From: Bacillota bacterium
Lineage (GTDB): Bacteria; Bacillota; Clostridia; Oscillospirales; Oscillospiraceae
Direction of reading: 5' to 3'
Assembly: GCA_023402075.1 (NCBI GenBank)
Contig: JAEXCS010000025.1
Coordinates: 19,018-83,017 of the forward strand
DNA length: 64,000 bases
Within the stretch, counting starts at the first letter, position 1. Each line of letters starts with the position of its first letter. The position numbers were made by a program, and so were the translations under genes. Below are positions 1-8,735 of the stretch, piece by piece. Below the pieces are notes generated by a model, which made no database searches, was not told the DNA's origin, and was given only the letters and a program-made list of their open reading frames with translations.

Positions 1-338
1 CGAAGGCGGTACGCTTCCCCTTTCATCCCCGTCAGAATCACAACATGAAAGGCAATGAACAGAATCATGGCAAAGCCGCTGATTCTTCTGGCCCAAAACA
101 GCTTGTTTTCCCGAACATAGGACGCGCCGGACTTTTTACAGGCCCGCAGTGTCTTCACCGTCAGGCACACGCCCAAAACCACATGGGCCAAAAGCAGCAC
201 CATCATGCACCACGACAAAGCTTTCAGCCAAGTCCTGCCGCCGGGCAGCACGCCCAGCAGCTGATATCCCCCCGCAATGGCATGAATGAGCAGAAGCACT
301 ATGACCAGCACACTGATAATTGCATTCCATTTTCTCAT
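1..338 (-). CDS. Haem-b-like membrane subunit (partial, C-terminus outside window)
   Basis: About 112 residues are visible before the gene leaves the window on the left. Three hydrophobic segments (roughly residues 5-25, 45-65 and 90-108) carry His residues in the contexts LIHAIAGG, LLAHVVLG and FIAFHVV, and an ARRISGF motif precedes the last one. This pattern resembles the cytochrome b membrane anchors of succinate/fumarate reductases, so it may bind haem and pass electrons across the membrane. That is inference from pattern only. The start ATG overlaps the stop of the upstream gene (ATGA), so it is translationally coupled to the flavin-motif genes. A flavoprotein may follow outside the window. 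Confidence 0.6.
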   Translation of the reverse strand, partial: MRKWNAIISVLVIVLLLIHAIAGGYQLLGVLPGGRTWLKALSWCMMVLLLAHVVLGVCLTVKTLRACKKSGASYVRENKLFWARRISGFAMILFIAFHVVILTGMKGEAYRL

Positions 339-859
339 GGAGTATCCAATCCTTCCGCCCCGGTCAATGCCAGCACCTGAACCTCGTCGGAACGGGCGCT
401 TTCCGCACGGTAGGCATCCGCATATTCTCTGGACAGAATGATGATATCAAACAGTCCGTTGTCTGCTTGAGAACACAGCAGCGACGCGTCCTCCGCATGC
501 ACCTTCATCTGATTTTCCGGCAGGCGGGACTGAAAACTTCTTGCCATACGCAGCGCGCCCTGATCTCCCTTAGGCACGGAACAGGAGACATCCTCAAAGA
601 TATAGGCAATTTCGCCGCCGGAAAAAAAAGTAATCCAGTCCGCCAGCTTTTCCGCATCCGGATGCATGGCGGTATTCAGCAAAACCATATACTCGCCGGA
701 GGGCTGCTCCAGCACCACGGTGGCGCCGGAAACCGTATCCACCCCTTTACCGCTCAAAAGCTCCGAAAAGGCCCCGGAACGAAGAAACGGAAGCCCCAGC
801 AGCAGAAACACCGACGAAAGGCAAACTGCCCCGTGCCTCAGCGCGTCGCCCGCTTTCAT
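335..859 (-). CDS. Membrane-anchored protein with a D-x-x-SGAT flavinylation-type motif
   Basis: This is a 174-residue protein with one N-terminal membrane segment (about residues 10-27) and a soluble outer domain. I do not recognise a full domain, but residues about 40-48 read VDTVSGATV, which matches the D-x-x-[ST]GA[TS] signature to which FMN is covalently attached by ApbE in FMN-binding proteins. The rest, including DIIILSREYADAYRA, is unfamiliar. Start and stop both overlap neighbours by ATGA, so it is tightly coupled to the FMN-binding gene before it and the haem-like gene after it. It may be a second flavin carrier in an extracytoplasmic electron chain that reduces iron; this is inference. 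In the Campylobacter p19 locus the equivalent place is held by thioredoxin-like genes, but no CxxC is present here. Confidence 0.6.
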   Translation of the reverse strand: MKAGDALRHGAVCLSSVFLLLGLPFLRSGAFSELLSGKGVDTVSGATVVLEQPSGEYMVLLNTAMHPDAEKLADWITFFSGGEIAYIFEDVSCSVPKGDQGALRMARSFQSRLPENQMKVHAEDASLLCSQADNGLFDIIILSREYADAYRAESARSDEVQVLALTGAEGLDTP

Positions 860-1311
860 CCAGCCGCTTTTGCCCCGCTCAGCGCGTCGTCAACCGCCTC
901 GCGAAACAAATCGTGGTTGATGGTCGCGCCGGTGATTGCGTCAACGTCCTTTGCGCTGCCGCTTTGAACAAGCTGGCTGGCATACTCCTCGCAGGCGGCC
1001 ACCGCCTTTTGGGCCTTATTATAGTAATCCCGGTTGGCGATTTTTCCGCCTTCCATGCCGTAGCTCTCGTCTTTCAAGGTGCCGTCCGGCTCATAAGTCT
1101 GATAGGTGCACGCGGTAACCGCGCCGTCTTTTATGGTAATGCTCACCTGTCCATAGCCATTGTTGTCGTCAGAGCCGTCCTCACTGGTATATACAGAGCT
1201 TTTCCCCTCATAGGTGCCGTCCTGATAGCTGACATTTTTGTCACCGCACGCGGTTAAGCCGCCAAGGCTGGCAGCAATCATCAGCGCGCCAATCCAACGT
1301 TTTAAATTCAT
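856..1311 (-). CDS. FMN-binding domain lipoprotein
   Basis: A 151-residue exported lipoprotein with a signal peptide and lipobox LTAC. The body matches the FMN-binding domain (PF04205 type): a YxDGTYEGKSS start, a VSITIKDGAVTAC strand and the C-terminal motif DAITGATINHDLF. In this family the Thr of [ST]GAT receives FMN through a phosphoester bond made by ApbE. It should act outside the membrane as a one- or two-electron carrier. I chose ATG at 1311, seven bases after AGGTGG; a GTG just before it is also possible. Its place between the ABC genes and a haem-like subunit suggests it feeds electrons to ferric iron or to the iron-binding protein during uptake. Confidence 0.85.
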   Translation of the reverse strand: MNLKRWIGALMIAASLGGLTACGDKNVSYQDGTYEGKSSVYTSEDGSDDNNGYGQVSITIKDGAVTACTYQTYEPDGTLKDESYGMEGGKIANRDYYNKAQKAVAACEEYASQLVQSGSAKDVDAITGATINHDLFREAVDDALSGAKAAG

Positions 1312-1323
1312 CACAATTCCACC

Positions 1324-2016
1324 TCACTCCGTGAATCGAATATGCCCGGTGAAGTTTTGATTCACCGTCTGCCGCGCAATCTTTCCATTGCGCAGAACAA
1401 TCTGCCGCTGCGCCACATCGCCCACCTCGGGATCGTGGGTAACCACAATCAGCGTCGTGCCCTCTTCATGCAGCTTGCGGAATAGATCCACCACGATTTC
1501 CTCGTTGGCGTCGTCCAAATTTCCCGTAGGCTCATCCGCCAGAATGATTTCCGGGTGATTAATCAGCGCTCTTGCCACGCAGACCCGCTGCTGCTCGCCG
1601 CCGGAAAGCTGGCTGGGCAAATGCTTTGCACGTTCCGCAAGCCCCACCCGCTCCAACGCCTCCATGGCCTCCTGCTCGTCGGGGATACTGTGGTAATACT
1701 GGGCCAGCATCACATTTTCCAGGGCAGTCAGGTAGTTTACCAGATGGAACTGCTGAAAAATCAGGCCGATTTTATCCCTCCGGATATCCGTCAGCTTCTT
1801 AGCCGGTTCTTTGGCTACGTCCACGCCGTCCAGCAGGATATTCCCCTTGGTGGGCTTGTCCATGCAGCCGATCATATTCATCATGGTGCTCTTGCCGGAG
1901 CCGGAAGGCCCCATAATGGAAATCCACTCGCCCCGGTTCACCGTAAAGCTCACATCATCCAATGCGTGAAGCTCGCCGTATATCTTAAATACGTTTTGAA
2001 ATTCTAACAGGCTCAT
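1324..2016 (-). CDS. ABC transporter ATP-binding protein, LolD/MacB type
   Basis: This 230-residue protein has all ABC motifs: Walker A GPSGSGKS (about residues 36-43), a Q-loop, the signature LSGGEQQR, Walker B ILADEPT and the switch His in VVTHD. It belongs to the LolD/MacB/FtsE group that drives FtsX-fold permeases, which usually act mechanically on periplasmic or outer-leaflet substrates rather than importing solutes. It sits directly after two FtsX-like permease genes (gap of 3 bases), so the three form one complex. In the Campylobacter p19 locus the equivalent set (Cj1661-1663) is needed for iron use with P19. Its substrate here is unknown. Confidence 0.88.
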   Translation of the reverse strand: MSLLEFQNVFKIYGELHALDDVSFTVNRGEWISIMGPSGSGKSTMMNMIGCMDKPTKGNILLDGVDVAKEPAKKLTDIRRDKIGLIFQQFHLVNYLTALENVMLAQYYHSIPDEQEAMEALERVGLAERAKHLPSQLSGGEQQRVCVARALINHPEIILADEPTGNLDDANEEIVVDLFRKLHEEGTTLIVVTHDPEVGDVAQRQIVLRNGKIARQTVNQNFTGHIRFTE

Positions 2017-2019
2017 ACA

Positions 2020-3156
2020 TCATTCTCCTTTCAGTACCAACGCCGGGTCCACAGAGGTTGCGCTGCGGATGGGAAGCAGGCAGGCAACGCTTGTTACGGC
2101 AATGGAAACAATAATTGTAACTGGCAAAAGAATCCAGCGAAACGAAATGTAGCTGCTAAACACATTGATACTGACAAACTGCGCAAACGCAAAGCCCACA
2201 AAGGACCCAAGAATTCCGCCAAGACCGCCCAGCAGCATTCCTTCGCCCATAAATTCCGCAATAATGCCGGAGTCAGACGCCCCGATTGCCTTTTTCAGGC
2301 CGATCTCGCTGCGCCGCTCGGAAACCACCGCGGTCATGGTAGTGGCCACGCAAATCATGGTCAGCGCCAATACGATGACCGTCACCAGCAGCACCAGCGC
2401 CTGCAGCTTGGACAGGACCGTGGTTTCGGAAGCCGTGACCCGTTTCACCAGATTTGCGCTGATGGCCCCGTTTCCCGCGTTGATTTCATCCACATAGGTT
2501 TGAAGCTGTGCCGCCCCGGCGGAGACGCTGATTTCGGCGATATCCACATGGGCCGGAAGCGCAGTCAGCTCCTCCATATCCTCCATGGAGAGATAGACAT
2601 ACTCCTCCTCCGAGCCGCCGGTATTCAGAACACCGGTCATTTCAAAATCAATGGTGGTGTCCAGCTTGCTTTTATCCTCTGGTGTGAAGCTGACGGTAAC
2701 GCTTTCTCCAACGTCCAGTTCCAGACTTTCCGCCACGTTTTTCCCCACCAGAATCTCATGTGTCCCGGTAGGATACCGGCCCTCCACCAACCAGTAGGGA
2801 CTGGTCTTCTGGACAGCCGCCATGTCTGTTCCGGCGGCAAGAATGGGCTGCTCATGGATGCGCACCGTATTGTATTGATAAGGAGTCGCTCCAACCAGTT
2901 CCTTGGACGAGATGGAAGAAAGACTTTCCTGCATGTCCGCGTCCGTAAAGCTTTCCTCCGCAGGCATAAAAATCATATTTGCCCCGTAGTTGCGAAATTG
3001 CGCGCCCATTTGCTGGGGTACATCCACGTAAATCGTCACAAGCCCGGACAGAATCGTAGCCCCGATGGCGATGGCCAGCAGCGCCACCAGCATCCGCGAC
3101 CTGCGCCGCAGCAGGGAGGCGGTGATCATGCGAATCAGCATTTTTCTTTTTTTCAT
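2020..3156 (-). CDS. FtsX/MacB-type ABC permease (second of pair)
   Basis: About 378 residues with the FtsX layout: one N-terminal membrane segment (LLAIAIGATILSGLVTIYV), an extracellular domain of about 200 residues, then three membrane segments at the C-terminus, the first containing VLLVTVIVLALTMICVAT. The cytoplasmic loop EIGLKKAIGAS is the coupling motif for the ATPase. ATG at 3156 is preferred because GGAGG lies 9 bases upstream; an ATG 21 bases earlier has no clear site. The gene follows the first permease by a few bases and precedes the ATPase. Together they probably form a heterodimeric complex of the kind found in p19/FTR1 iron loci. Confidence 0.85.
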   Translation of the reverse strand: MKKRKMLIRMITASLLRRRSRMLVALLAIAIGATILSGLVTIYVDVPQQMGAQFRNYGANMIFMPAEESFTDADMQESLSSISSKELVGATPYQYNTVRIHEQPILAAGTDMAAVQKTSPYWLVEGRYPTGTHEILVGKNVAESLELDVGESVTVSFTPEDKSKLDTTIDFEMTGVLNTGGSEEEYVYLSMEDMEELTALPAHVDIAEISVSAGAAQLQTYVDEINAGNGAISANLVKRVTASETTVLSKLQALVLLVTVIVLALTMICVATTMTAVVSERRSEIGLKKAIGASDSGIIAEFMGEGMLLGGLGGILGSFVGFAFAQFVSINVFSSYISFRWILLPVTIIVSIAVTSVACLLPIRSATSVDPALVLKGE

Positions 3157-3183
3157 ACCATGGTTCCTCCATGCCAAAATGAT

Positions 3184-4473
3184 TTATCTGCCATGCAGCA
3201 CTTCCGCAGGCTGCAAGCCCAGCAGCATCCGAATGGCCGGAATACTGCCCGCCAGCGTCACAAAGGTCACCAACACGCCCACAATGGGAATCACCACGGT
3301 ACGAATGGAGATGGCGGAGCCGAAAACACTCTGCCCAATAATTTGGGCAAATCCGATTCCGGCGAAAAATCCGACTACGCCGCCGATAATCGACGCAATC
3401 AAAATCTCCGTCAGCACAAGGGCGGTGACAGAGCGGTTATAAGCACCGATCGCTTTCATCAGTCCAATCTCTCCCGACCGCTCCATCACGCTGGCTGTGA
3501 CAAGATTGCTGATGCCAAGAGCTGATCCAACCAGACTCAGGAACATAATCAGCAGCATCAAAAGTTCCGTCTTGTCCAAAATGGCTCCCTCGGAATCCGC
3601 CACCTGACGGACGGGGGACGCGACCGAATCCGTGACGACCTCCTGAATCTGATAGCAGATGGAGCTTGCATAGGCAGTGCAGTACCAAACCTCATACTGG
3701 GCAACCGTCAAAGAGGACGGGTCCTTGGCCGCCTTTTTTGCCAGCTCGTTGTCCGGCGTGGTCAGGGCGCTGACCTCGATGCTGCCGATAGAGCCGGGCA
3801 GGTTTGCTAAATTTTGGGCAACGTGCAGGGGAACGTAGACCTGATTGTCCTCGTCCCCGCCGGATTCATAGATCCCCACCACGGTGAGCTTTGCGTCATT
3901 TGCAGAGCCGCTGAAGCCAATTTGATCGCCCACGCTGATTTGCTCTTTCTCCGCCAGCGCCGCGCCAATCATAACCACATCTGTTCCAGCGTCAGACTGT
4001 TCGTCAATCCACTGGCCCTCGCGGATATCCCACCAGGAGCGCAGGCTGCTCATGCCGGCATCCAGTTGCTCTCCTGTGGGCAAATCCAGATGGTGGTTAA
4101 ACCAGCTTCCCACCACATGTACCTCCGTTCCGTCCGTCAGCGCGGCGGTTGTGGTGACAAAAGGCGCAAAATCCACAATGTTAAACGCCCAGAAAATGGT
4201 CTTGATGTTACCCAGCTCCGACTCCTTCAGATATGCGCTGCCGGGCGTTTCATTCTCCACATCGTACAGATTGCTCACAATGGAAGACTGCTTTGGCACC
4301 ACCGTGATGTTTGCGCCATAGGCCTTCAGCTCCTGGTTCACCTTGTCGCCCACATCCATCACCACGCTGATCATGGCGGTGGCCAGCGAAGACCCCAGCG
4401 CGATGGTCAGCGCGATCATCAGCATTTTCTTCCACTGGTGGAGAAGTGTACCGCGAATCATTTTAAAAAACAT
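3184..4473 (-). CDS. FtsX/MacB-type ABC permease (first of pair)
   Basis: This 429-residue protein has the same architecture as the next gene: an N-terminal membrane segment (MLMIALTIALGSSLATAMISV), a long outer domain, and three C-terminal membrane segments with the coupling motif EIGLMKAIGAYN. The two permeases are divergent paralogues, as in the Cj1661/Cj1662 pair of the Campylobacter p19 locus. The outer domain (about residues 40-290) has no recognised catalytic motif. It starts 15 bases after the DUF2318 gene, so the whole group is one transcription unit. The transported or extracted substrate cannot be told from sequence. Confidence 0.85.
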   Translation of the reverse strand: MFFKMIRGTLLHQWKKMLMIALTIALGSSLATAMISVVMDVGDKVNQELKAYGANITVVPKQSSIVSNLYDVENETPGSAYLKESELGNIKTIFWAFNIVDFAPFVTTTAALTDGTEVHVVGSWFNHHLDLPTGEQLDAGMSSLRSWWDIREGQWIDEQSDAGTDVVMIGAALAEKEQISVGDQIGFSGSANDAKLTVVGIYESGGDEDNQVYVPLHVAQNLANLPGSIGSIEVSALTTPDNELAKKAAKDPSSLTVAQYEVWYCTAYASSICYQIQEVVTDSVASPVRQVADSEGAILDKTELLMLLIMFLSLVGSALGISNLVTASVMERSGEIGLMKAIGAYNRSVTALVLTEILIASIIGGVVGFFAGIGFAQIIGQSVFGSAISIRTVVIPIVGVLVTFVTLAGSIPAIRMLLGLQPAEVLHGR

Positions 4474-4488
4474 ACGACCCTCTCCCCC

Positions 4489-5736
4489 TTACTTAAATTC
4501 CGATTCATATTCCAGCAGTCCCTCAAGAGGAACCACAATATTTCCATTTTCAATACTGTAATCAATGACGATGGGATTGCATCCGCCCTTAAAGCCGATG
4601 GTATTGATGTTCATCACCACATCGCAGAGATTGCAGACAATTTGGCCATCCTTTTCATAGTATCCGGTTTCGCCGCAGATTTCGCAGGCGTCCAGTCCGA
4701 TGCCGTAAGCCGAGGAATTCGGCTTCTGAATAACGATGAAACGAATTACCACGCCGCTATCCGTGGTATAGCCAAAGCGGTGCAGATGCCCGTCATTTAC
4801 CTGGTCAAAGGGAACAATGACACTGTCATCCTCAATTTTTGCATCTTCAATGGGAGAAAGCTCCACCGCTTTGTTTGCGTAAGCATGTACCACTGTCATG
4901 GTGAATATCACAAGCACAAAGCAAACGAGGCTGGCGGTGCTCCAGCGTCTCCGCTTTCTCCATTTAGCCAGAATCTTTCTGTGCTGGGCGCTGTTTTCAT
5001 ACGGTTCGCTGACAGAAAGGCTCTTAATCAGCAAGATCACCGGGACAGCCGCCGCAATCAGAATCGTGCAATAGATAAACCAATTGCTCAAGTTGGACGC
5101 GTATTTTGAGGTGACGAACAGCAGATGATTGCTTGGAATCATCCGCTTGGCCAGAAGAATTCCGAAAGCCGCCGCCACCTGCTTGAAGGTGTTAACCAGC
5201 AGCACAAAAGATGTCAGCAAAAGAGCGGTATTCTTTGATACGCAAAGGGTGCCCTGATAGATGGATACGCCCAGCAAAAACGTCACCAAAAAGCCCAGCA
5301 GCATCCCCAGAACCTTGACGACAAACGCTGTGGACGCCACCGTCTCTTCCGTAAGCAGGATGGTATGCGGCATTTCAAGGAACCCGGGCACAAAATAGAA
5401 AAGCAGCATTGCAAGCTCAACTGCCATCATCAAGGAGGGCAGCAACACTTCCAGCTTTTTGAGCTTTTTACCCAAAAGCGTAAACACCCAAAACAGGATG
5501 AGTGCAAGAAGTGAAACTGCATAGATGTACAAATTCCAGATTCCGGTATCCACCTTACTGGTCATGGTTTTAAAAACAGCCATGATTACCGCGCTGATCA
5601 GACCGACGGCAAGGCTGCACCGCATCACCTTTCCGGCCCTGCCCTGATAGGCACTTCGAATATACGCAAGAAGCATTCCGGCCATCATCATCAAAGAGGC
5701 CAACTGCTCCGTCGATTCTACAAGATATTTTAGCAT
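4489..5736 (-). CDS. DUF2318 membrane protein with C-terminal Cys cluster
   Basis: This is a 415-residue protein. The first 275 residues are mostly membrane segments (seven to eight). The C-terminal 130 residues face outwards and hold the DUF2318 signature: CEICGETGYYEKDG, then CNLC and GCNPI, which are likely ligands for metal or an Fe-S cluster. A HLHRF motif just before may add ligands. DUF2318 proteins occur next to P19 and FTR1 genes in several phyla (Cj1660 in Campylobacter). They are thought to handle iron or electrons between the periplasmic protein and the permease. The exact reaction is not established. The gene is preceded by a long hairpin at 5809-5847 that separates it from the P19 gene. 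Confidence 0.85.
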   Translation of the reverse strand: MLKYLVESTEQLASLMMMAGMLLAYIRSAYQGRAGKVMRCSLAVGLISAVIMAVFKTMTSKVDTGIWNLYIYAVSLLALILFWVFTLLGKKLKKLEVLLPSLMMAVELAMLLFYFVPGFLEMPHTILLTEETVASTAFVVKVLGMLLGFLVTFLLGVSIYQGTLCVSKNTALLLTSFVLLVNTFKQVAAAFGILLAKRMIPSNHLLFVTSKYASNLSNWFIYCTILIAAAVPVILLIKSLSVSEPYENSAQHRKILAKWRKRRRWSTASLVCFVLVIFTMTVVHAYANKAVELSPIEDAKIEDDSVIVPFDQVNDGHLHRFGYTTDSGVVIRFIVIQKPNSSAYGIGLDACEICGETGYYEKDGQIVCNLCDVVMNINTIGFKGGCNPIVIDYSIENGNIVVPLEGLLEYESEFK

Positions 5737-5808
5737 TCTATATACCTGCCCCTATTTGAAAATCAACCGAAATCCGCAATAAAAGTCACTGCGCGATGAC
5801 GCACCGAA

Positions 5809-5847
5809 GCGCTGTGCCGGGAGAATGAGACTTCCCCGGCACAGCGC
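5809..5847 (-). other. Intercistronic hairpin after the P19 gene
   Basis: Arms GCGCTGTGCCGGG and CCCGGCACAGCGC make a perfect 13-base-pair stem with a 13-base loop. There is no T run on the minus strand, so it is more likely an mRNA-stabilising element or partial terminator than a full stop. It lies between the P19 and DUF2318 genes. Confidence 0.7.
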
Positions 5848-5865
5848 AGTGTCTTTAGGACGGAA

Positions 5866-6492
5866 TTACCACTCCTGAGGAGTATAATCCCAACCGTCAT
5901 AGGTGTAGCTCAGATTCCCGTTGGCAAAGAACTCGTCGAAGGAGCCGCCCGGGCCAGTCTCCGCATCGGTATGCAGCAGATAGCCGTTCTCCTCGGGGTT
6001 GTGCATGGTAAAGGTCACGGAATAAGTATCGGCGTTGGGCAGCTTGATGTTGGCGCCGTAGTGCGGGCCATCAGAAGCGCTCATCTCCATGCAGGTGCCT
6101 TCCGCGGCAACCTTGCCATCGGAACCGACAACCTTGTAGTCAACGGTCAGATAGGGAACCCAGTCACCCACGCCGAAGCCCAGATCGTTTTGCAGGGCGG
6201 AGATATCGGCTTCCAGATGGATGTCGAAATCCTCAATGTTACCATTGCCGTTAGACATGGGAACGGGCTGGAAGTAAACGGCGGAGAGATTCAGGAAGCC
6301 GACTTCCTGATCCTCAAAAATGGGATACTCGGTGAATCCGGCAGCATCGCCGGGAGCTACCGCCGCATCGGAGCTGATATTGGACTCCACTTCCTCGGGC
6401 GCGCTCGAGGATGCTGGCGTGTTGTTGCCGCAGCCGCTCAGCGCCAGAGCGGTGAACATCGCGCACAACATAAGGGCAAGAGATTTCTTCAT
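5866..6492 (-). CDS. P19/Tp34-type iron-binding lipoprotein
   Basis: This 208-residue lipoprotein (lipobox ALSGC) has a Ser/Ala-rich linker and then a P19/Tp34 fold domain. Visible family features are the EYPIFEDQEVGFLNLSAVYFQP strand, the Met/His metal-site regions around PMSNG, HLEADI and MEMSASDGPHYGANI, and the C-terminal HxD segment LLHTDAETGPGG. P19 proteins bind Cu2+ and Fe ions as dimers outside the membrane and pass iron to an FTR1 permease. It lies between the FTR1 and DUF2318 genes, as in Campylobacter. A stable hairpin after the gene may protect its mRNA so that this abundant component is made in excess. Confidence 0.88.
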   Translation of the reverse strand: MKKSLALMLCAMFTALALSGCGNNTPASSSAPEEVESNISSDAAVAPGDAAGFTEYPIFEDQEVGFLNLSAVYFQPVPMSNGNGNIEDFDIHLEADISALQNDLGFGVGDWVPYLTVDYKVVGSDGKVAAEGTCMEMSASDGPHYGANIKLPNADTYSVTFTMHNPEENGYLLHTDAETGPGGSFDEFFANGNLSYTYDGWDYTPQEW

Positions 6493-6574
6493 AATGGTTC
6501 CTCCTATATGGATGATATATTTTAACTCAAGAAAAGCTGCATACGGCTCTCCTGTGAATTAACGAATGGAATGG

Positions 6575-8053
6575 TCAGTTACTTGCGGTGCTGTCTTTTT
6601 GCGCACGCAGCTCTTCAAGAATTTCTTTCACTTCCGCTTTCAAAGCTTCGTGGGCCGCTTTCTTCTCTTCGGCCTGCGCAATGGCGCGCTCCTCCGCCCG
6701 CTTTTTCTCCGCTTCAATGTGAATGGCCCGGTTCTTCTTTGTCTGTACCACGAAAAGAACCACTGCAATCACCAGCAGAATCAGCTGAGGTACCAGCGTC
6801 TGAAGCGTCGGGTAAATTCCCAGCACGTCCAAAAGATCATTGGTGGGAATCCATGCCAGCCATTCAGGAGACACCATGGTAATGACGTCGCCTTCAATCA
6901 GCTCTTTAATTCCCGCGCCAAGGAACGAGATGGCCATTAAGGACATCAGCACGCCTGTGGCCGTAAAGAAGGGCTTAATGGGAATCCTGATGCTGAGGAA
7001 GTGAATGGCCAGATAGACAAACACCAGACAAATGCTTCCGATGATAAAGCCGGCCCACACGCTGCCCGTATTGCCATTTGCCAGCATGGGCTGATAGAAG
7101 AGAACAACCTCGGCGCCCTCGCGGAAAACCGCCAGAAATGCAGTAACTACCAGCGCAAAGACACTTCCGCCCTCTGTGGATTTCTGCGTTTTGGTCTGAA
7201 TGTAAGAAACCCACGCATCCGATTCGGATTTAGAGAGCATCCAGTTGCTTACATAGAACAGGACACACACTGCTGTCAAAGCGGTCACGCCCTCAATTAC
7301 TTCCTGCGAGGCGGTATTTGCCAGCTTCAGCTGGTTCAGCAGCCATGCGAGAACAAAGCTGGCCACAATACCGGCAAGAGAACCTATGTATACGGGGTTT
7401 ACAAGCTTTTTGCGCCGTCTAAGGTCGTCGCCCGCAGATTTTATCAGGTATGCCACGATTGCGCCAACAATTAGAATCGCTTCAAAGCCCTCCCGCAGGA
7501 TGATGGAAAAGCAGGCGGCAAAGGTGGCCGCCGCCGCAGAGGTTCCTCCGGTAGCGGAACCTCCGGAACTGCCGGAAGTATCATCGCCTCCGGTGGTGCC
7601 GTCCAGCACATTCGCGTCTTCACGCAGCATGGAGGCGAGCAGGTCCACCTGTTCGTTAAATTCATCGGTACTTCCGCTGTTTTTAGTGACCGCCTTGCAC
7701 CTTGAAAATTGCAGCTCCATTTCCGTTTTTCTGGAGCCGGAGATATAGCCCATGGCAATCCGCTCGAAGCCGGTGGTTTCATAATAGCCGTAATACCCAT
7801 GGTTCACGCAGTCGTACGCGCCCTTGGCATCTCCCGCGGCATAAAGCTCCTTACCGGTTTCAAACACTGCCTCCATGGCGTCAACCACATCGTTCCATGT
7901 GGACGCAGGCTGCCCCGACGCTTGATATTCCTCCCACGTTGCGTAGTAGGCTTCCTCCGCCGAAGCGGATTGCACCATATTGGGAAGTAAACAAAGCACC
8001 AGCATTGCTGCGGCAATCAGCTTGTGAAACGCAAATTTTTTCGTCTGCATCAT
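6575..8053 (-). CDS. FTR1/EfeU-family high-affinity iron permease
   Basis: About 492 residues. A signal peptide is followed by an outer domain of about 150 residues (many aromatic and acidic residues) and then a seven-helix FTR1 domain. Both REGxE iron-site motifs are present: LREGFEAIL (about residue 205) and FREGAEVVL (about residue 335). The tail is a charged, Lys/Glu-rich coiled segment of about 60 residues. It should move iron across the cytoplasmic membrane, fed by the P19 protein encoded next. ATG at 8053 was chosen because the protein then begins with a normal signal peptide and the gene starts directly after the ATPase stop. The fused outer domain resembles those of Gram-positive and Campylobacter FTR1 proteins. 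Confidence 0.9.
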   Translation of the reverse strand: MMQTKKFAFHKLIAAAMLVLCLLPNMVQSASAEEAYYATWEEYQASGQPASTWNDVVDAMEAVFETGKELYAAGDAKGAYDCVNHGYYGYYETTGFERIAMGYISGSRKTEMELQFSRCKAVTKNSGSTDEFNEQVDLLASMLREDANVLDGTTGGDDTSGSSGGSATGGTSAAAATFAACFSIILREGFEAILIVGAIVAYLIKSAGDDLRRRKKLVNPVYIGSLAGIVASFVLAWLLNQLKLANTASQEVIEGVTALTAVCVLFYVSNWMLSKSESDAWVSYIQTKTQKSTEGGSVFALVVTAFLAVFREGAEVVLFYQPMLANGNTGSVWAGFIIGSICLVFVYLAIHFLSIRIPIKPFFTATGVLMSLMAISFLGAGIKELIEGDVITMVSPEWLAWIPTNDLLDVLGIYPTLQTLVPQLILLVIAVVLFVVQTKKNRAIHIEAEKKRAEERAIAQAEEKKAAHEALKAEVKEILEELRAQKDSTASN

Positions 8054-8054
8054 A

Positions 8055-8735
8055 TCACTCTTCTTTCTTGATCTTTCCGGCGTCCATATGATAGACCGCG
8101 TCGGCATAGTCAACGGTATCCTTGTCATGCGTGGAGATCAGCACAATTTTCCCCTGTTCCGCCACGGCTTTTAACAGCTTTAGAACCGTCTTTGTATTTT
8201 CGTCATCCAAATCCGCCGTCGGCTCGTCCGCCAAAATCACATCCGGGTTTCGAATCAGCGCGCGGGCAATGGCCATTCTGCGCATTTCGCCGCCCGACAG
8301 CTCCGCAGGCCTGACGTTTTTCAAATCCCCGATTCCCGTTTCCTCCAGCAGAGACATGGCCCGTTCCTCCGCCTGCGGCGAGGAGTCCTGAAACAAAGTG
8401 CATGGCAGCAACACGTTTTCCAGCACGGTAAGCGACTGCAATGCGGCCTGCCCCTGAGGAATCACCCCGAAATGTTCATTGCGGAATTGCGACAGCGCCC
8501 CGTCGTCCATCTGATACAAGTCTTTATCGTCAAGCATCACCCGTCCGTCTGTCGGCGCCAAAAGCCCGGACAGCATATTTAAAAGCGTGCTTTTTCCGCC
8601 GCCCGATCGGCCAAACAGCGCAGCTAGCTGCCCCGATTGAAGCGTGAGCGAAATATCCTGTGCTGCATAAAAGAAATTGCTGCCGCCGCGCTTGCGGAAA
8701 AACCGTCTGCCGGCTTTTTCTGCTTTCAAAATCAT
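8055..8735 (-). CDS. ABC transporter ATP-binding protein, MacB/LolD type (second set)
   Basis: A 226-residue ATPase with Walker A GRSGGGKS, signature LSGGEMRR, Walker B VILADEPT and STHD switch His. It belongs to the LolD/MacB group. Its start overlaps the stop of the FtsX-like permease gene by four bases, so it is translationally coupled to that gene and not to the permeases at 2020-4473. The locus therefore has two complete FtsX-type ABC systems on either side of the FTR1-P19 core. Walker A has Arg-Ser in place of the usual Pro-Ser, which is tolerated. Its function is inferred from context only. Confidence 0.85.
   Translation of the reverse strand: MILKAEKAGRRFFRKRGGSNFFYAAQDISLTLQSGQLAALFGRSGGGKSTLLNMLSGLLAPTDGRVMLDDKDLYQMDDGALSQFRNEHFGVIPQGQAALQSLTVLENVLLPCTLFQDSSPQAEERAMSLLEETGIGDLKNVRPAELSGGEMRRMAIARALIRNPDVILADEPTADLDDENTKTVLKLLKAVAEQGKIVLISTHDKDTVDYADAVYHMDAGKIKKEE

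Noticed and set aside
3814..5109. Long open frame of 431 codons on the plus strand, antisense to the permease and DUF2318 genes
   Set aside because: It lies opposite two well-recognised genes, has a His/Gln-rich composition with no family likeness and no ribosome binding site. It is a high-GC shadow.
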